A stretch of DNA of 64,000 nt from Fulvia fulva (taxonomy: Eukaryota > Ascomycota > Dothideomycetes > Mycosphaerellales > Mycosphaerellaceae): positions 3,844,001 through 3,908,000 of the forward strand of contig NC_063020.1 of assembly GCF_020509005.1 (NCBI RefSeq), written 5' to 3'. Below are positions 44,399-53,352 of the stretch, piece by piece. The translations under genes and the position numbers were made by a program. The notes under the pieces are model-generated. The model made no database searches. It saw only the letters and a list, made by a program, of their open reading frames with translations, and was not told the origin of the DNA. The first letter of the stretch is position 1. Each line of letters begins with the position of its first letter.

Positions 44399-45423
44399 CG
44401 CGGGAGGTAGAAAAAACCCGTGCTCTCGATCGGTCAACTGACGAGTATATCGATGATACGATATGGATGTATGCAATGGACCAGGCTGATGCCAGGTTCA
44501 TCCAAGAGTCCGAATAGCTTCTAATATAGGTTCTGTAGACAACACTGCGGTAAGCAAGAGTAAGCGCCTACGAAGGACGGGCCCCTTGTGGCTAGCAAGA
44601 TCGAAGATGCGGCGCACTAACATAACGTACTGCTGCACAATTTAGCGATGCGCGTCTTCTGCGTAGCAATGATGGGCATTAGGGTTGGTGACTGCAAGAT
44701 GAGCTTTGCAGCCCACTACCTATCCGAATGCACGTGTTGCCAAGGCACTGCAATAAGCGAATTGAGTATCAGCCATGCTCTCTCATTATGATAGGCTGAT
44801 CTGGATGAACGTCCTTCGCTATCCTTCGCGCTGTCCTTCTCTCTTTCCTTCGTTTCGTCCTGCGTTTCGTCCTTCGCTCTATTAGCCTCGCTATCCTTAG
44901 CACCTTTCCGCTCGCGTACTATGATCCGCGTACTGTCCTTCGTGCTATCTGTTGTACCGATCCTGCTGCACTACGATATCACCTGGTGGCAACTTCGTTG
45001 TCTGAACATCTTCGGCGCTAGACGGCGAAAATTGCATGGTGTTGCATTTGATACTGCTAACCGTGTCCACTTTGACTCAGCTATCGCTGCGTAGCACTAT
45101 CATCGCTTATCCAAGCCACGTGATGCCAAGCTGACACTAGGCAGCACGGCAGAAAGATCCCAGCCACAGCAAGTTCCAAGATCGTCCAGGGTGTGACCTG
45201 GACACAGTCTGACATTATTAGCGGCAAATGCAACACCATTTACAGTGGTACACTCGCAGCTTTGAAGTTTGGCTATTGAGGCAACTAGTGTGTTGCGCAG
45301 AAGTCCGAAGGATGAGGCACAGCAATGACGCATTGGGTGGGTATATACATGTACAGACAACTACCTCTCTTGTAGTGCTGCGTGGGAGTTACAACTTCAG
45401 AAAGCGCCTATCTGTCACTTGAA
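44399..45423. other. Intergenic; possible Cys-rich ORF on minus strand
   Basis: Contains the CCTTCG-rich tract (44811-44950) and, on the minus strand at 45333-45100, an open frame with SCECTTVNGVAFAANN and GTCCGWDLS. That frame resembles a fungal small Cys-rich protein but lacks a convincing signal peptide, so I do not call it. Confidence 0.45.
44811..44950. repeat. Degenerate TCCTTCG-type minisatellite
   Basis: About a dozen imperfect repeats of a 7-9 base unit like GTCCTTCGC or TATCCTTCG, pyrimidine-rich on the plus strand. It is a local tandem expansion in a non-coding stretch. Confidence 0.65.
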
Positions 45424-46383
45424 ATGTCTCACACACTGCGAGCTGCCTTCTACCCCAAGCTTCGGCACAACTTTGACCAAACAGCAAAGGACAACAAAGG
45501 TGACCCGAATAAGGCGATCTCCGCTTCACGAAGCCTGGCCGAAATCTGGATCGAGGGCGCATGGCACCACAATACACTCGAGAGCAGTGAGGTGTTGCAG
45601 GCGAGCCTTGAGGCGTTCTGGTACGGTATAGCCACAGCGGCCAAGGACTCGTCTGAGCTTCATCAACAGCAAAGTCTGCTTCGACTAGTGCAAGAAAAAC
45701 TGGACATTGGCACACTCGAGCGTGAAAATGATAATCAGGTCGAAGCGGCGCAGACTCCAGACGGCCAAGTCTGGTCCGACCTCCCTTTCTTCCGTGCAAC
45801 ATTCTTCGATGCCTTCTTGAAAGCTCCGCCCGTCGTGGAACCATGGCAATGTACCAATCTTCACACAATCGCCGCACATATTACGGTTGCTACAAGCAAA
45901 GATCTGCGATTTTACGCTATTTGGGCAATGGTCGATGCGCTGGAAAGCCACGAGCTGTACTTGCACGAAAGCGACGTGGAGCTCCATGCTGCTCTTGAGC
46001 CGATCAAACCAGTCCTCGCCTGGTTGCAGCACGCTAGCCTGCACCTTCGACGAGCTTGTCTCGAAAATCTCCATCCTCCGGATCAGCGACATGATGGTTA
46101 TCTTTACGAATGGCATCACGAAGGCCCAGAATTTGTAGGGCCGCTTGCACAGAAGGGCGGTATAACCCAAGCTGGATTTTCAGTTGAAAGGTTGGTGCTG
46201 GGTTCCGACACGTCGAAGGGACGGATATACTAACAGAAGTTTCCTAGATGGATGTTTTGGCGCGATCAACTTACTGCCTTGGAGACCCGAACTCGAGAGG
46301 CCGCGGATAGTGCGGTACAGGTTGCTCACCAGGATGTGCTACAGTCGAGAGAACATATGCAAGCATGGGAGCAACATCAGTGA
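45424..46383 (+). CDS. DUF3632-type protein, 300 aa
   Basis: Exon 1 is 45424-46190 and exon 2 is 46248-46383. The 57-nt intron has donor GTTGGT, a textbook branch (ATACTAACAG) and acceptor TTCCTAG, and joins GFSVER to WMFWRDQLTALE. The ATG at 45424 (MSHTLRAAFYPKL) is preferred to an upstream in-frame one. Helical blocks AEIWIEGAWHHNTLESSE, QVWSDLPFFRATFFDAFLK and FYAIWAMVDALE, plus the RWxFW motif, fit fungal DUF3632 proteins, which have unknown function and are often in variable gene families. There is no signal peptide. It lies in the gene-poor island between two small secreted-protein genes. Confidence 0.8.
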
Positions 46384-47187
46384 ACAGCAGCATGGAATAC
46401 AAAACACGCGCGTTGGCGCAGAAAAAGCAGTCAGCACTACTCTCTCTCGCTCCCCGTTGTGTCAGTTTGCAAGGTCACAAAAGTTGCATACTGAAATAAA
46501 TCTTTCGACACCCGGCCTATGACCACAGGGAAGTGAGTAGAGGGCACTCTGTTCGATCTGCTCTTGTGTGTATGTCTAACCACTAGCCACGAGGGCGAGG
46601 TCGAGATTCGAATCGAACAGCTGGCTTCACATCCGCTCTACCTATACATGATCACTACTCCGTAAGACTGGTCCTACGGTCGCTGACTGAGAGGAAGTCT
46701 ATTCGGTTATACGTTCTTGCATTCTCGGCTGGACGACGATCCTTGCGTACGCTGCCCGAGCTCAAGTGGCAGTGAATCTTGGCTCGGCCAGCAGCTGTGC
46801 CGTGCTGAAGACACCACCTCCTCAATTCGAGCCATCCAACCACGTTTTGCACGACTGCCTCAGCCCCTTATCGAGTGACCTGGCTACGCCGGATCACAGC
46901 GAGTCGGCGTCGTTGGCAGTGGCCGCCAAATGCAAATGTTGCTCTGCTACATCAATACGCTGTATCTTCGTCCTTACATGCCTTTCTCTTACGAACAGTA
47001 CAAATACTTCTGGATCTTGGCAATCTGCGTGGATGGGCAGCGAGACTGGACAACGACAACTGCTGAGACAGTGATACTTTTCGATGCAAGAAATCTACTA
47101 AGGAGACACATGACCGACTGGATCGATGACGAAGCAGCGTCTGCCCTTATCTGAATGCAGTCTCTGGTCGAGCCGACTGCATCCGAC
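46384..47187. other. Intergenic, weak ORFs only
   Basis: A few overlapping plus ORFs (46766-47154) with no domain. A motif ATTCGAATCGAAC at 46607 recalls a tRNA T-arm on one strand, but no cloverleaf could be built. Confidence 0.45.
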
Positions 47188-47621
47188 TTAGTATTGCCCA
47201 TATCCTCGATAGCCATTGTACCAGTGGAAGTTCTCTAGCATCGCAGGAAGATACCGCTTAGTGCTTGGCTACTAGTAAGCATAAGCACGTGTCGTATTCA
47301 GTGCATTGAAAGCATACCTTGGCAGCCTCGATCTCTCTCTTGGAACCTCCATACGCCACACTACTCCCTTCGTAGCCAGTGTATGAGCCTTAAAAGGTGT
47401 GTCAGCACTCTGCAGCAGCCCCCATGACTTGAAGCTTTACCATAGGTGTCATCGGAAGCAGTGGTCCCATCCACGTTCCCGTACATGTTGTAAGCATTAT
47501 ATATGCCGTACAAAGAGCCTGGGCCCTGGCGCTTATCCATGCTATCGACTTTGTTGCCGGTTGGAAGTGCCAGAACCGTAGTGAGCATCATAGTGGGCAA
47601 GCACAAGTAGATGAGTTGCAT
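47188..47621 (-). CDS. Small secreted Tyr/Gly-rich protein with Lys-Arg sites, 110 aa
   Basis: Exons are 47621-47441, 47388-47318 and 47268-47188. Intron 1 (52 nt, GTAAAG/TTTTAAG) and intron 2 (49 nt, GTATGC/CTAGTAG) preserve frame. A signal peptide (MQLIYLCLPTMMLTTVLA) is followed by three Lys-Arg dibasic sites (SMDKR, GGSKR, PSTKR), the usual cleavage sites of the Golgi protease Kex2. Between the first two sites is a Tyr/Gly-rich segment (YGIYNAYNMYG, DTYGSYTGYEG); after the last is YLPAMLENFHWYNGYRGYGQY minus its ends. The layout resembles Kex2-processed repeat precursors, but the units are not true repeats and no UstY-like modifying enzyme is nearby. The second acceptor is weaker than the rest. 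Confidence 0.65.
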
Positions 47622-48050
47622 GGTGAACAGAAAACTTGGGCTTGTTCAGCTCGAGTGTGTGGGGACAGTGGTGCGAAATGTCGTTGGCGGTTGCATGACT
47701 TGTTCATATAGGTATGATAGGAGTCTCGACATCGATACGTGAGTAAAGTTACCAGTCCAATGACAGTGAAGCGCATGAAGCACGTTATACATACATCAAG
47801 GATGTGCACCAAGGAGAGCCACCAAGGACGGCCACCAAGGACGGCCACCAAGGACGGCCGCCAAGGATGTCAACTGTGGTTAGACGATCACTACTCGCCG
47901 GGTCGACCATTCCCATCTTGCGTCGCATTGAGCAGCTTGCATATAATGTCCGATACAGAACGATAATCTTTGCAGTAGAAGATAAGATCCATTTCCCAGA
48001 CACCCACTTCATCATTCACGGCACCCCAATCTGCGACAACATCCTTCAAA
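47622..48050. other. Divergent spacer with a 13-bp minisatellite
   Basis: 429 bases between two divergent small secreted-protein genes. It holds the minisatellite at 47807-47868 and both promoters. Confidence 0.55.
47807..47868. repeat. 13-bp minisatellite, CACCAAGGACGGC
   Basis: Nearly five copies of the 13-base unit; the inner three are identical and the outer ones carry one to three changes (CACCAAGGAGAGC, CGCCAAGGATG). Confidence 0.85.
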
Positions 48051-48336
48051 ATGTTGGGAACCAAAGTTATCTACACGGCTCTCTCTTTTGCTGCTCTCGC
48101 CTTGGGCCAGTGTGGGCAAACGAACGCCAGACCAGGTACCTGTGACCCAAACGATCCTCAGATCTGCCGGGAGGGCGGCGCAACCTACGGCTGTCCGAAC
48201 ACAGACCAATGCATCTCTGCTTGCGCGGTCATTGGTGATCCTACAAAGGGGATTTTCGATGGGACCACATATGTAATGCACTCCCCGTGATGTTACAGGT
48301 GTGTAGAAGTGTGCTAATGACAAGAAGTGCTGCTAG
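48051..48336 (+). CDS. Small secreted eight-cysteine protein, 77 aa, 12-nt last exon
   Basis: Exon 1 is 48051-48272. If read through, it stops seven codons later; instead a 52-nt intron (GTAATG, branch GTGCTAATGAC, acceptor ACAAG) leads to a 12-base exon coding Lys-Cys-Cys-stop (48325-48336). This raises the cysteine count from six to an even eight, which supports the model. The signal peptide is MLGTKVIYTALSFAALALG, and the mature protein contains QCGQTNARPGTCDPND, YGCPNTDQCISAC and the terminal TTYKCC. The product is probably disulfide-rich and extracellular, a candidate effector-like protein; the family is not recognised. It is divergent from the Tyr/Gly-rich secreted gene. Confidence 0.8.
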
Positions 48337-49042
48337 ACCTCTTGTATGTCGCGGGAGATATCGAGTCGATGATTGGGATGCGGGAACGGAAAGCACTCAT
48401 AATTGACGATCAGGCATTCGTGTAGAACAGAGGGCCGGAGATTTGGTCAGTCACTACAGAAATTGTCAATCATCACTTTCGCATCGATGCAGCCTTCTGT
48501 CCTCCTTCAGCCTCTCTCCCACTTCCAAGTGAAAAGTCTGACGCAAGGCCGAGCTTGAAGAGGACCGCGGCCGCTGGGTGGATATGGGTACGCCCAGTGT
48601 TGCGCTTGCTGCAAGTGACTGTCGTCAGTCGCCAAGCAGGTGAGCTCGGCCGGAAGAGACTTGGCCGTGTCTGTGATAAGCGTAACATGTTCGGGTCGTG
48701 CCAGTCGCGACTTTGCGAAGAGCATCGTGAAGTTGCGGTCGGAACAGGTAGATCTCTAGCAGGACCTTGACGAAGGTAGACAAGCAGAGCTGAAGTCGGG
48801 AGGTTGTTTGAGCTATCAAGGGACACGTGTTGTGCAGCACATAGTTGCGCGTGAGTGTATTGAGAAGAAGTCCTGCGATGGACTTTAGTGCGTTAGCAGG
48901 ATAGCACATACCTCAACGAAGCAATACTGGCAACTCGGCGAGCCCAGGCGTCGCTGAAGAGCTCAATGTGACAGCAGCAGCCGTTGGACGACTTCACGAA
49001 AAACGACTTTTGCCTCGGATGGCTGCCACAGAAGTGACGGTT
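48337..49042. other. Intergenic, nothing recognised
   Basis: 700 bases upstream of the second tRNA-like cluster. Minus-strand ORFs at 48473-48826 look like chance frames. Confidence 0.5.
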
Positions 49043-49178
49043 GGGTAGAGTGGGAGTCGAACACCACATCTCATGAGTTTGGTACGGTACCGACAAGAAC
49101 GAGTTTGTCACCTTTCGCATGTCAAAAGAATGAGACAGCTAGGGCCCCTCATGCGTCTTTCCATTAGACGACCTTCCC
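49043..49178 (-). ncRNA. tRNA-like element, copy D
   Basis: 136 nt on the minus strand: GGGAAGG, UC, D-arm GUCU-AAUGGAAA-AGAC, G, stem CAUGA, insert, UCAUG, AGAU, T-arm GUGG-(U)-G-UUCGACU-CCCAC, closing UCUACCC. The acceptor has one A-A mismatch. The central stem extends to six pairs (CAUGAG/CUCAUG). The insert differs from those in A, B and E after GACAUGCG, where the CGCCAGTACC motif is replaced by a related GGTACC. Confidence 0.6.
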
Positions 49179-49212
49179 GAAAGGTGATCTGTTTAAAGCC
49201 CAGGAGGCTGTT

Positions 49213-49343
49213 GGGGAAAGTGGGAGTCGAACACCACATCTCATGAGTTGAATGGTACTGGCGGATGGCTGCCACTGGTCGCATGTCAAATGAATGAGAC
49301 AGCTAGAGCCCCTCATGCGTCTTGACCATTAGACGACCTCCCC
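49213..49343 (-). ncRNA. tRNA-like element, copy E
   Basis: 131 nt on the minus strand, the best-preserved member. GGGGAGG pairs with UUUCCCC at all seven positions (two G-U), the D-stem GUCU pairs with AGAC and has a GG-containing loop, the central stem CAUGAG pairs with CUCAUG, and the T-arm is GUGG-(U)-G-UUCGACU-CCCAC. A is at the discriminator position after the acceptor. The insert contains CGCCAGTACC. Copy D lies 34 bases away in the same orientation. Confidence 0.65.
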
Positions 49344-51297
49344 GGTATTGGAGTATAATCTGTGATGTGAAATGTCAGTGGTGGAGGGTGGAGGATGGCC
49401 TTGCCTGAGGCCTGGTCTTGGCGCTTGGGTGATGGGATGTTGTGGTAAGAAGGAGGAAGGAAAGTCGAAAAAGCTGCAGCTTTGATCCTGCGCTGTGGGT
49501 CGTTGTGGGGTCCACAATATTGGGCTGTGCGATGGCTCTTCGATAGACCAATTGATCAGTTAGAGCATTGCTGACGAGCTAAAAGTGGTCATCAATCTGC
49601 GAAGCTGTATTGGAGCTTCGGCATGCCGAGTCCGGCACGTGATTAAGCGAAGCGACCGAGCGCTAGCCACACCGGAGTACGAGCTTGCGAGTACGTAGGT
49701 GAGGCGTCAGCGAGGGAGTGAAGCTCTATACCAGCCCTCAACTAGCCTTGGCGCCCGCTCTGATTGGTCAACTTTCAAGTTTTAGGGTCACGTGACCTGC
49801 CGCACTGTGCCTGTTGGCGAACTCGCAAACATATACTCGTCGCTAACGCCTATGTCGTCGTATAATAAGCACTGTACGTCGGGTAGCGGTAGCGTAGATC
49901 GCACGCTACTTTGTAGTCTAGAAGGGTTGGTAGAGAGCTCCACTCCGCTACGCTTACCTTTGGAGGTTCACAACCGCCAACAGCACATTTTTGGTATGCC
50001 GAGTGACCAAATCGACTTGACGAGTGTGTTGATTGGTAGTCCATATAGCTTTTGACTGCGGCATTCGAGCCGCTTCCACTATACCTCGTGCGATGTCGGA
50101 GGCTGTGCGGTGCGGGTCGGTGCACCTGTCTTGATATGTGTGCTGACATTGGTTGGCAGCGGGATATCGGCCGGTTTGACCCGCTAGAGGTCAGAATTGT
50201 CAAAGAGGTATGTTGAGTCTGCCAGTAGATATCTAGGTGCAATAGCAAAGTATCGAAGGCAGAAGGCGATAGCCTGCGTTGCAACTCTTGGTCGAGATAT
50301 GTTCAGTCCTAACAGGACATCTTGCAGCTATTGATTGTGCGTTGACCAGTGGCCTGCTGTTACGAAGCTGTCGCAATCGCTATCTAGCGATGCCAAGCGA
50401 TCTCCAAAGTCAGATCGAGTGACCGAGACATCACGAACTTGACTCGATGAAATGCTGAGCAGCAAGCGCAGTGATGGTAAGTCGATGTTGCGCAGCAGGC
50501 GAACTTGTTCGGTACAAGCGGCAATTATTGCCAGTAGCTCTAGCAAGTCGTCGTCTCCGGTGCGATGTGTCCAGGTTGGATACTGAGCACAATGGTCGCT
50601 TGATCAGAGGATTGGCGACGTTGAGGTCCTCTTCAAGGTTCACAAGGATGATACCATATCCTCCGCGGAGCGCAACCTGGTGACAGCACAACAGCCGGTG
50701 AGCACTGTTGTCAAGAATGAGCGGTCGCCAGCGAGTCATGCGTGACATGATGATGCAGCTGGTAGAACACAATCGAGCCCGGTGCAGGGAATGTTCCAAG
50801 CTTCGTATCGCCTCCATCCTTGTCTTGACTTCAAAGGAGCCGACGGCTACAACGGCAACGACCATCGCAAACATGGTAGAAAGTCGTCTCGCATATGTAT
50901 GTCGGACTCTTGGGGAGGTGTCGTTCGCTCGGAGTATACGTCAACGGCTTCGAGGGGAGCCTCAAACCCAAAAGTGTCCGCTGCTGCAAGGGCCATTGAC
51001 CGGGATTCCTTGCCAAGGCTGGAAGCTTTCCTGCCAGCCTGTATACTGTCAGAGAGAGCAAAGTGCACGCAGCACAAGGACCAGCATCGTCGCTGTCGGT
51101 GGATGCAGACGGAGATGCTGCAAAGTTACACGTCAAGTCGTTGTACACCGACCGGCCTCTCCAACGCCCGGATTCTCATATGCAGAGCGGTGATGCCGTT
51201 GAACCACTTTCTTTTGAAAGTGACTGGTGACCAACTGTTTCGCTCCGCATACCTGTAGAACCCAACGACCATAATTCGCAAAGAATCAGACCTACCA
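49344..51297. other. Gene-poor stretch with repeat-like and weak ORF sequence
   Basis: Holds a 160-bp segment bracketed by CACGTGA palindromes (49636-49795). On the minus strand from about 51250 to 50330, several protein-like frames occur (NGITALHMRIRALER; DDDLLELLAIIAACTEQVRLL) that I could not join into one gene. They may be a decayed or multi-exon gene. Confidence 0.4.
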
Positions 51298-53352
51298 ATG
51301 GGTGGCATTGTGTCCTTAGCAGAGCCAGGATCTGTGCAGCCCGAGCAGAGCATGTTATCAAGACCAAGAGCCACTCGACCTCGCAGACCTGACGATGTGG
51401 CACCTGTCTACAAGAAAGCCACGATAAAGGGCTCAGAAAGGCCTCCTCGAGAATCGCACCGGAGAAACGACGCAGCTCCGGTCACCACATACATTCCGAG
51501 CGGCGTGTCCTCGCGTCGCAAGCCCGTTGAACCGATCGTGGCGGGCAGGAAAGTGGAACATCTGACATTGAAGGAAAGACCTCCACATATAACAAGCCAA
51601 ATGAAGACGAAGCTTGCCATTGCTAGAGCGGAGCAGGCGGTATTAGCAACGAAGGAGGCAGCCAGAGCCATGCCAATTCCAAAGAAGTCAAGCAGGCGTC
51701 GATTGAGCCCACCTTCAGACGGATCTGTGACCAGCACAACATCGCCAGTCAATTCGGAGAATTGGCCGTTGCCAAAAGCTTCACCCAAAGATAGCGTCAT
51801 GCGATTGTCCAGCGACACGCAGAAGAGTCAGCAGCAACACAAGCAGATGACTATAACAGAGCCGAATCAGGAAGAGGATGATGCCAGCGTAATGATTCCA
51901 GCCACGAACAAAGCGTGGGACGCCATTATCGAGGAGCTCAACTCGGACAGCGATGCAGATAGCTTTACCACAGCATCAGATCCGGAGGGTGCAGAGCACG
52001 GAGATATCCAGATTGGCCTGGTCACAAATGAGCAGCCGAGCCAGAATGACAACGAGGCTCTTCGCCCTCCGCCGCTCAGGACGACTCGCTACAAGACAGT
52101 AGCGGAGTCTACAATCGACCCTTTGCCAGGGCCGCCAATGGCAGTGAAGAAGCTGGGAGCTCCGGACACCGCTTCGCGATGCGCGTCTCTTGTAACTCTC
52201 AACCACTCGCATTCAGCCGGCCGTCTGTTCCAAGCAACGGGAGACGATCGGAAGGTTCGCTTCGGAGAGCCAAAGGTGTTCATCCACATTACGGGCGAGC
52301 CTGCTCGAATACCGAAAGTGCCCAGCAAAGACGAGTACAAAGCTCTTGTGGCTCGTGGGATGCGCGAGTTCCAGGAGTACGCTGACAAACAGAATCAACA
52401 CTTGCCTGCGTTGCCAAAGAAGAGCTCGCCAGCCAAGTCTCCTCCCCCGAAGAAATCGCAGGCCACAGAAAAGTCAGAGCCGCCGCCGAAAGCGCCAATG
52501 CCATCCAAGCCAGAGTCAAAGGCAACACCACACCGCCGTTTGAAGTCAGAGCCGCTGCTCAAATGGAGTGCGCCGCCGCCGAAAGTGCCGATTCCACCCA
52601 AGCCGGAGTCAAAGGTAGCACCACACCGCCAATTGAATTTAGAGCCGCTGCTCGAGTCGAGTGCCTCGCCGCCCAAGTCTGCAGAACAAAAAGACATCAG
52701 CTTGAAGCAGAGCGTGAAGGGCGCATTCGGTGCACTCAGAAAGCGTACGTCGAAAGCTCTGAGCTTCGACGGTACACCGGGGCCCAAGAGACGCAGCCTG
52801 GCGGTCCTGATGCAGCCGCAGAGTGTGCGACAGTCGGTCGAAGACATCTCAGCGCAAGTGGCGACTGGTCGAGGCAGGCCCCGGAGGAGAGATAGTCGTC
52901 GGGAGGGTCGAGCAAAGCTTCAAAAGAGCCAAAGAATGTGTAAGTACCCCGAGAGCCAATCCATCAACATTTCTGACCTTGTCGCAGCCAGTGGTGCATC
53001 AAACAGCCCACGAACATCTCGCTTCTTCAAGCGATCGTCCGGCTCCGCCAGGAATAGTGCTCTTCGCTTGAGCATTCATAATCGGATGCCATCGCTGCCG
53101 CAGGTGGCAGAGCTTGAAGGTGAAGGTCCGTACTATGAGCTTGCTGCATTCGATGCCGATGGCAATGTTCCAAGAGACCGCTCGCTGTCACCGATCCGGG
53201 TCTGGAACAATGGAGGTGCGACTTGGCTAGCTGCCAACAGGATGATGAACGAGACCAGTAGCACTCTTGCACTTGCTCCTGCGGTGGCTGTGAATACGGT
53301 GATCCGACGCCGGGACTGGGCTGCGGAGTATAGGACGGCTATCGCGGTGTGA
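51298..53352 (+). CDS. Unrecognised basic Pro/Lys-rich protein, about 668 aa
   Basis: The whole span is one open frame (684 codons), but 52940-52987 has every mark of an intron: GTAAGT donor, TTTCTGACC branch, GTCGCAG acceptor, 48 nt, no stop, a multiple of three. I therefore model exons 51298-52939 and 52988-53352; retention would add 16 aa. The product is disordered. It has a basic N-terminus, a conserved-looking block with RKVRFGEPKVFIHITGEP, and a Pro/Lys region with two copies of a ~32-residue unit (PPKAPMPSKPESKATPHRRL and PPKVPIPPKPESKVAPHRQL). A KRTSKALSFDGTPGPKRRS patch follows. There is no membrane segment. The family is unknown; a nuclear or cytoskeletal scaffold is a guess. Confidence 0.75.
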   Translation: MGGIVSLAEPGSVQPEQSMLSRPRATRPRRPDDVAPVYKKATIKGSERPPRESHRRNDAAPVTTYIPSGVSSRRKPVEPIVAGRKVEHLTLKERPPHITSQMKTKLAIARAEQAVLATKEAARAMPIPKKSSRRRLSPPSDGSVTSTTSPVNSENWPLPKASPKDSVMRLSSDTQKSQQQHKQMTITEPNQEEDDASVMIPATNKAWDAIIEELNSDSDADSFTTASDPEGAEHGDIQIGLVTNEQPSQNDNEALRPPPLRTTRYKTVAESTIDPLPGPPMAVKKLGAPDTASRCASLVTLNHSHSAGRLFQATGDDRKVRFGEPKVFIHITGEPARIPKVPSKDEYKALVARGMREFQEYADKQNQHLPALPKKSSPAKSPPPKKSQATEKSEPPPKAPMPSKPESKATPHRRLKSEPLLKWSAPPPKVPIPPKPESKVAPHRQLNLEPLLESSASPPKSAEQKDISLKQSVKGAFGALRKRTSKALSFDGTPGPKRRSLAVLMQPQSVRQSVEDISAQVATGRGRPRRRDSRREGRAKLQKSQRMCKYPESQSINISDLVAASGASNSPRTSRFFKRSSGSARNSALRLSIHNRMPSLPQVAELEGEGPYYELAAFDADGNVPRDRSLSPIRVWNNGGATWLAANRMMNETSSTLALAPAVAVNTVIRRRDWAAEYRTAIAV

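Noticed and set aside
44685..44705. TTAGGG motif, possible interstitial telomere repeat
   Set aside because: Only a single unit, no tandem array.
46595..46665. Possible canonical tRNA (ATTCGAATCGAAC, and GGTAGAGCGG on the minus strand)
   Set aside because: I could not form an acceptor stem or an anticodon arm on either strand.
50328..51250. Minus-strand protein-like frames with an ankyrin-like ITALH motif
   Set aside because: No chain of splice sites joined them in phase, so I do not call a gene; noted in the intergenic entry.
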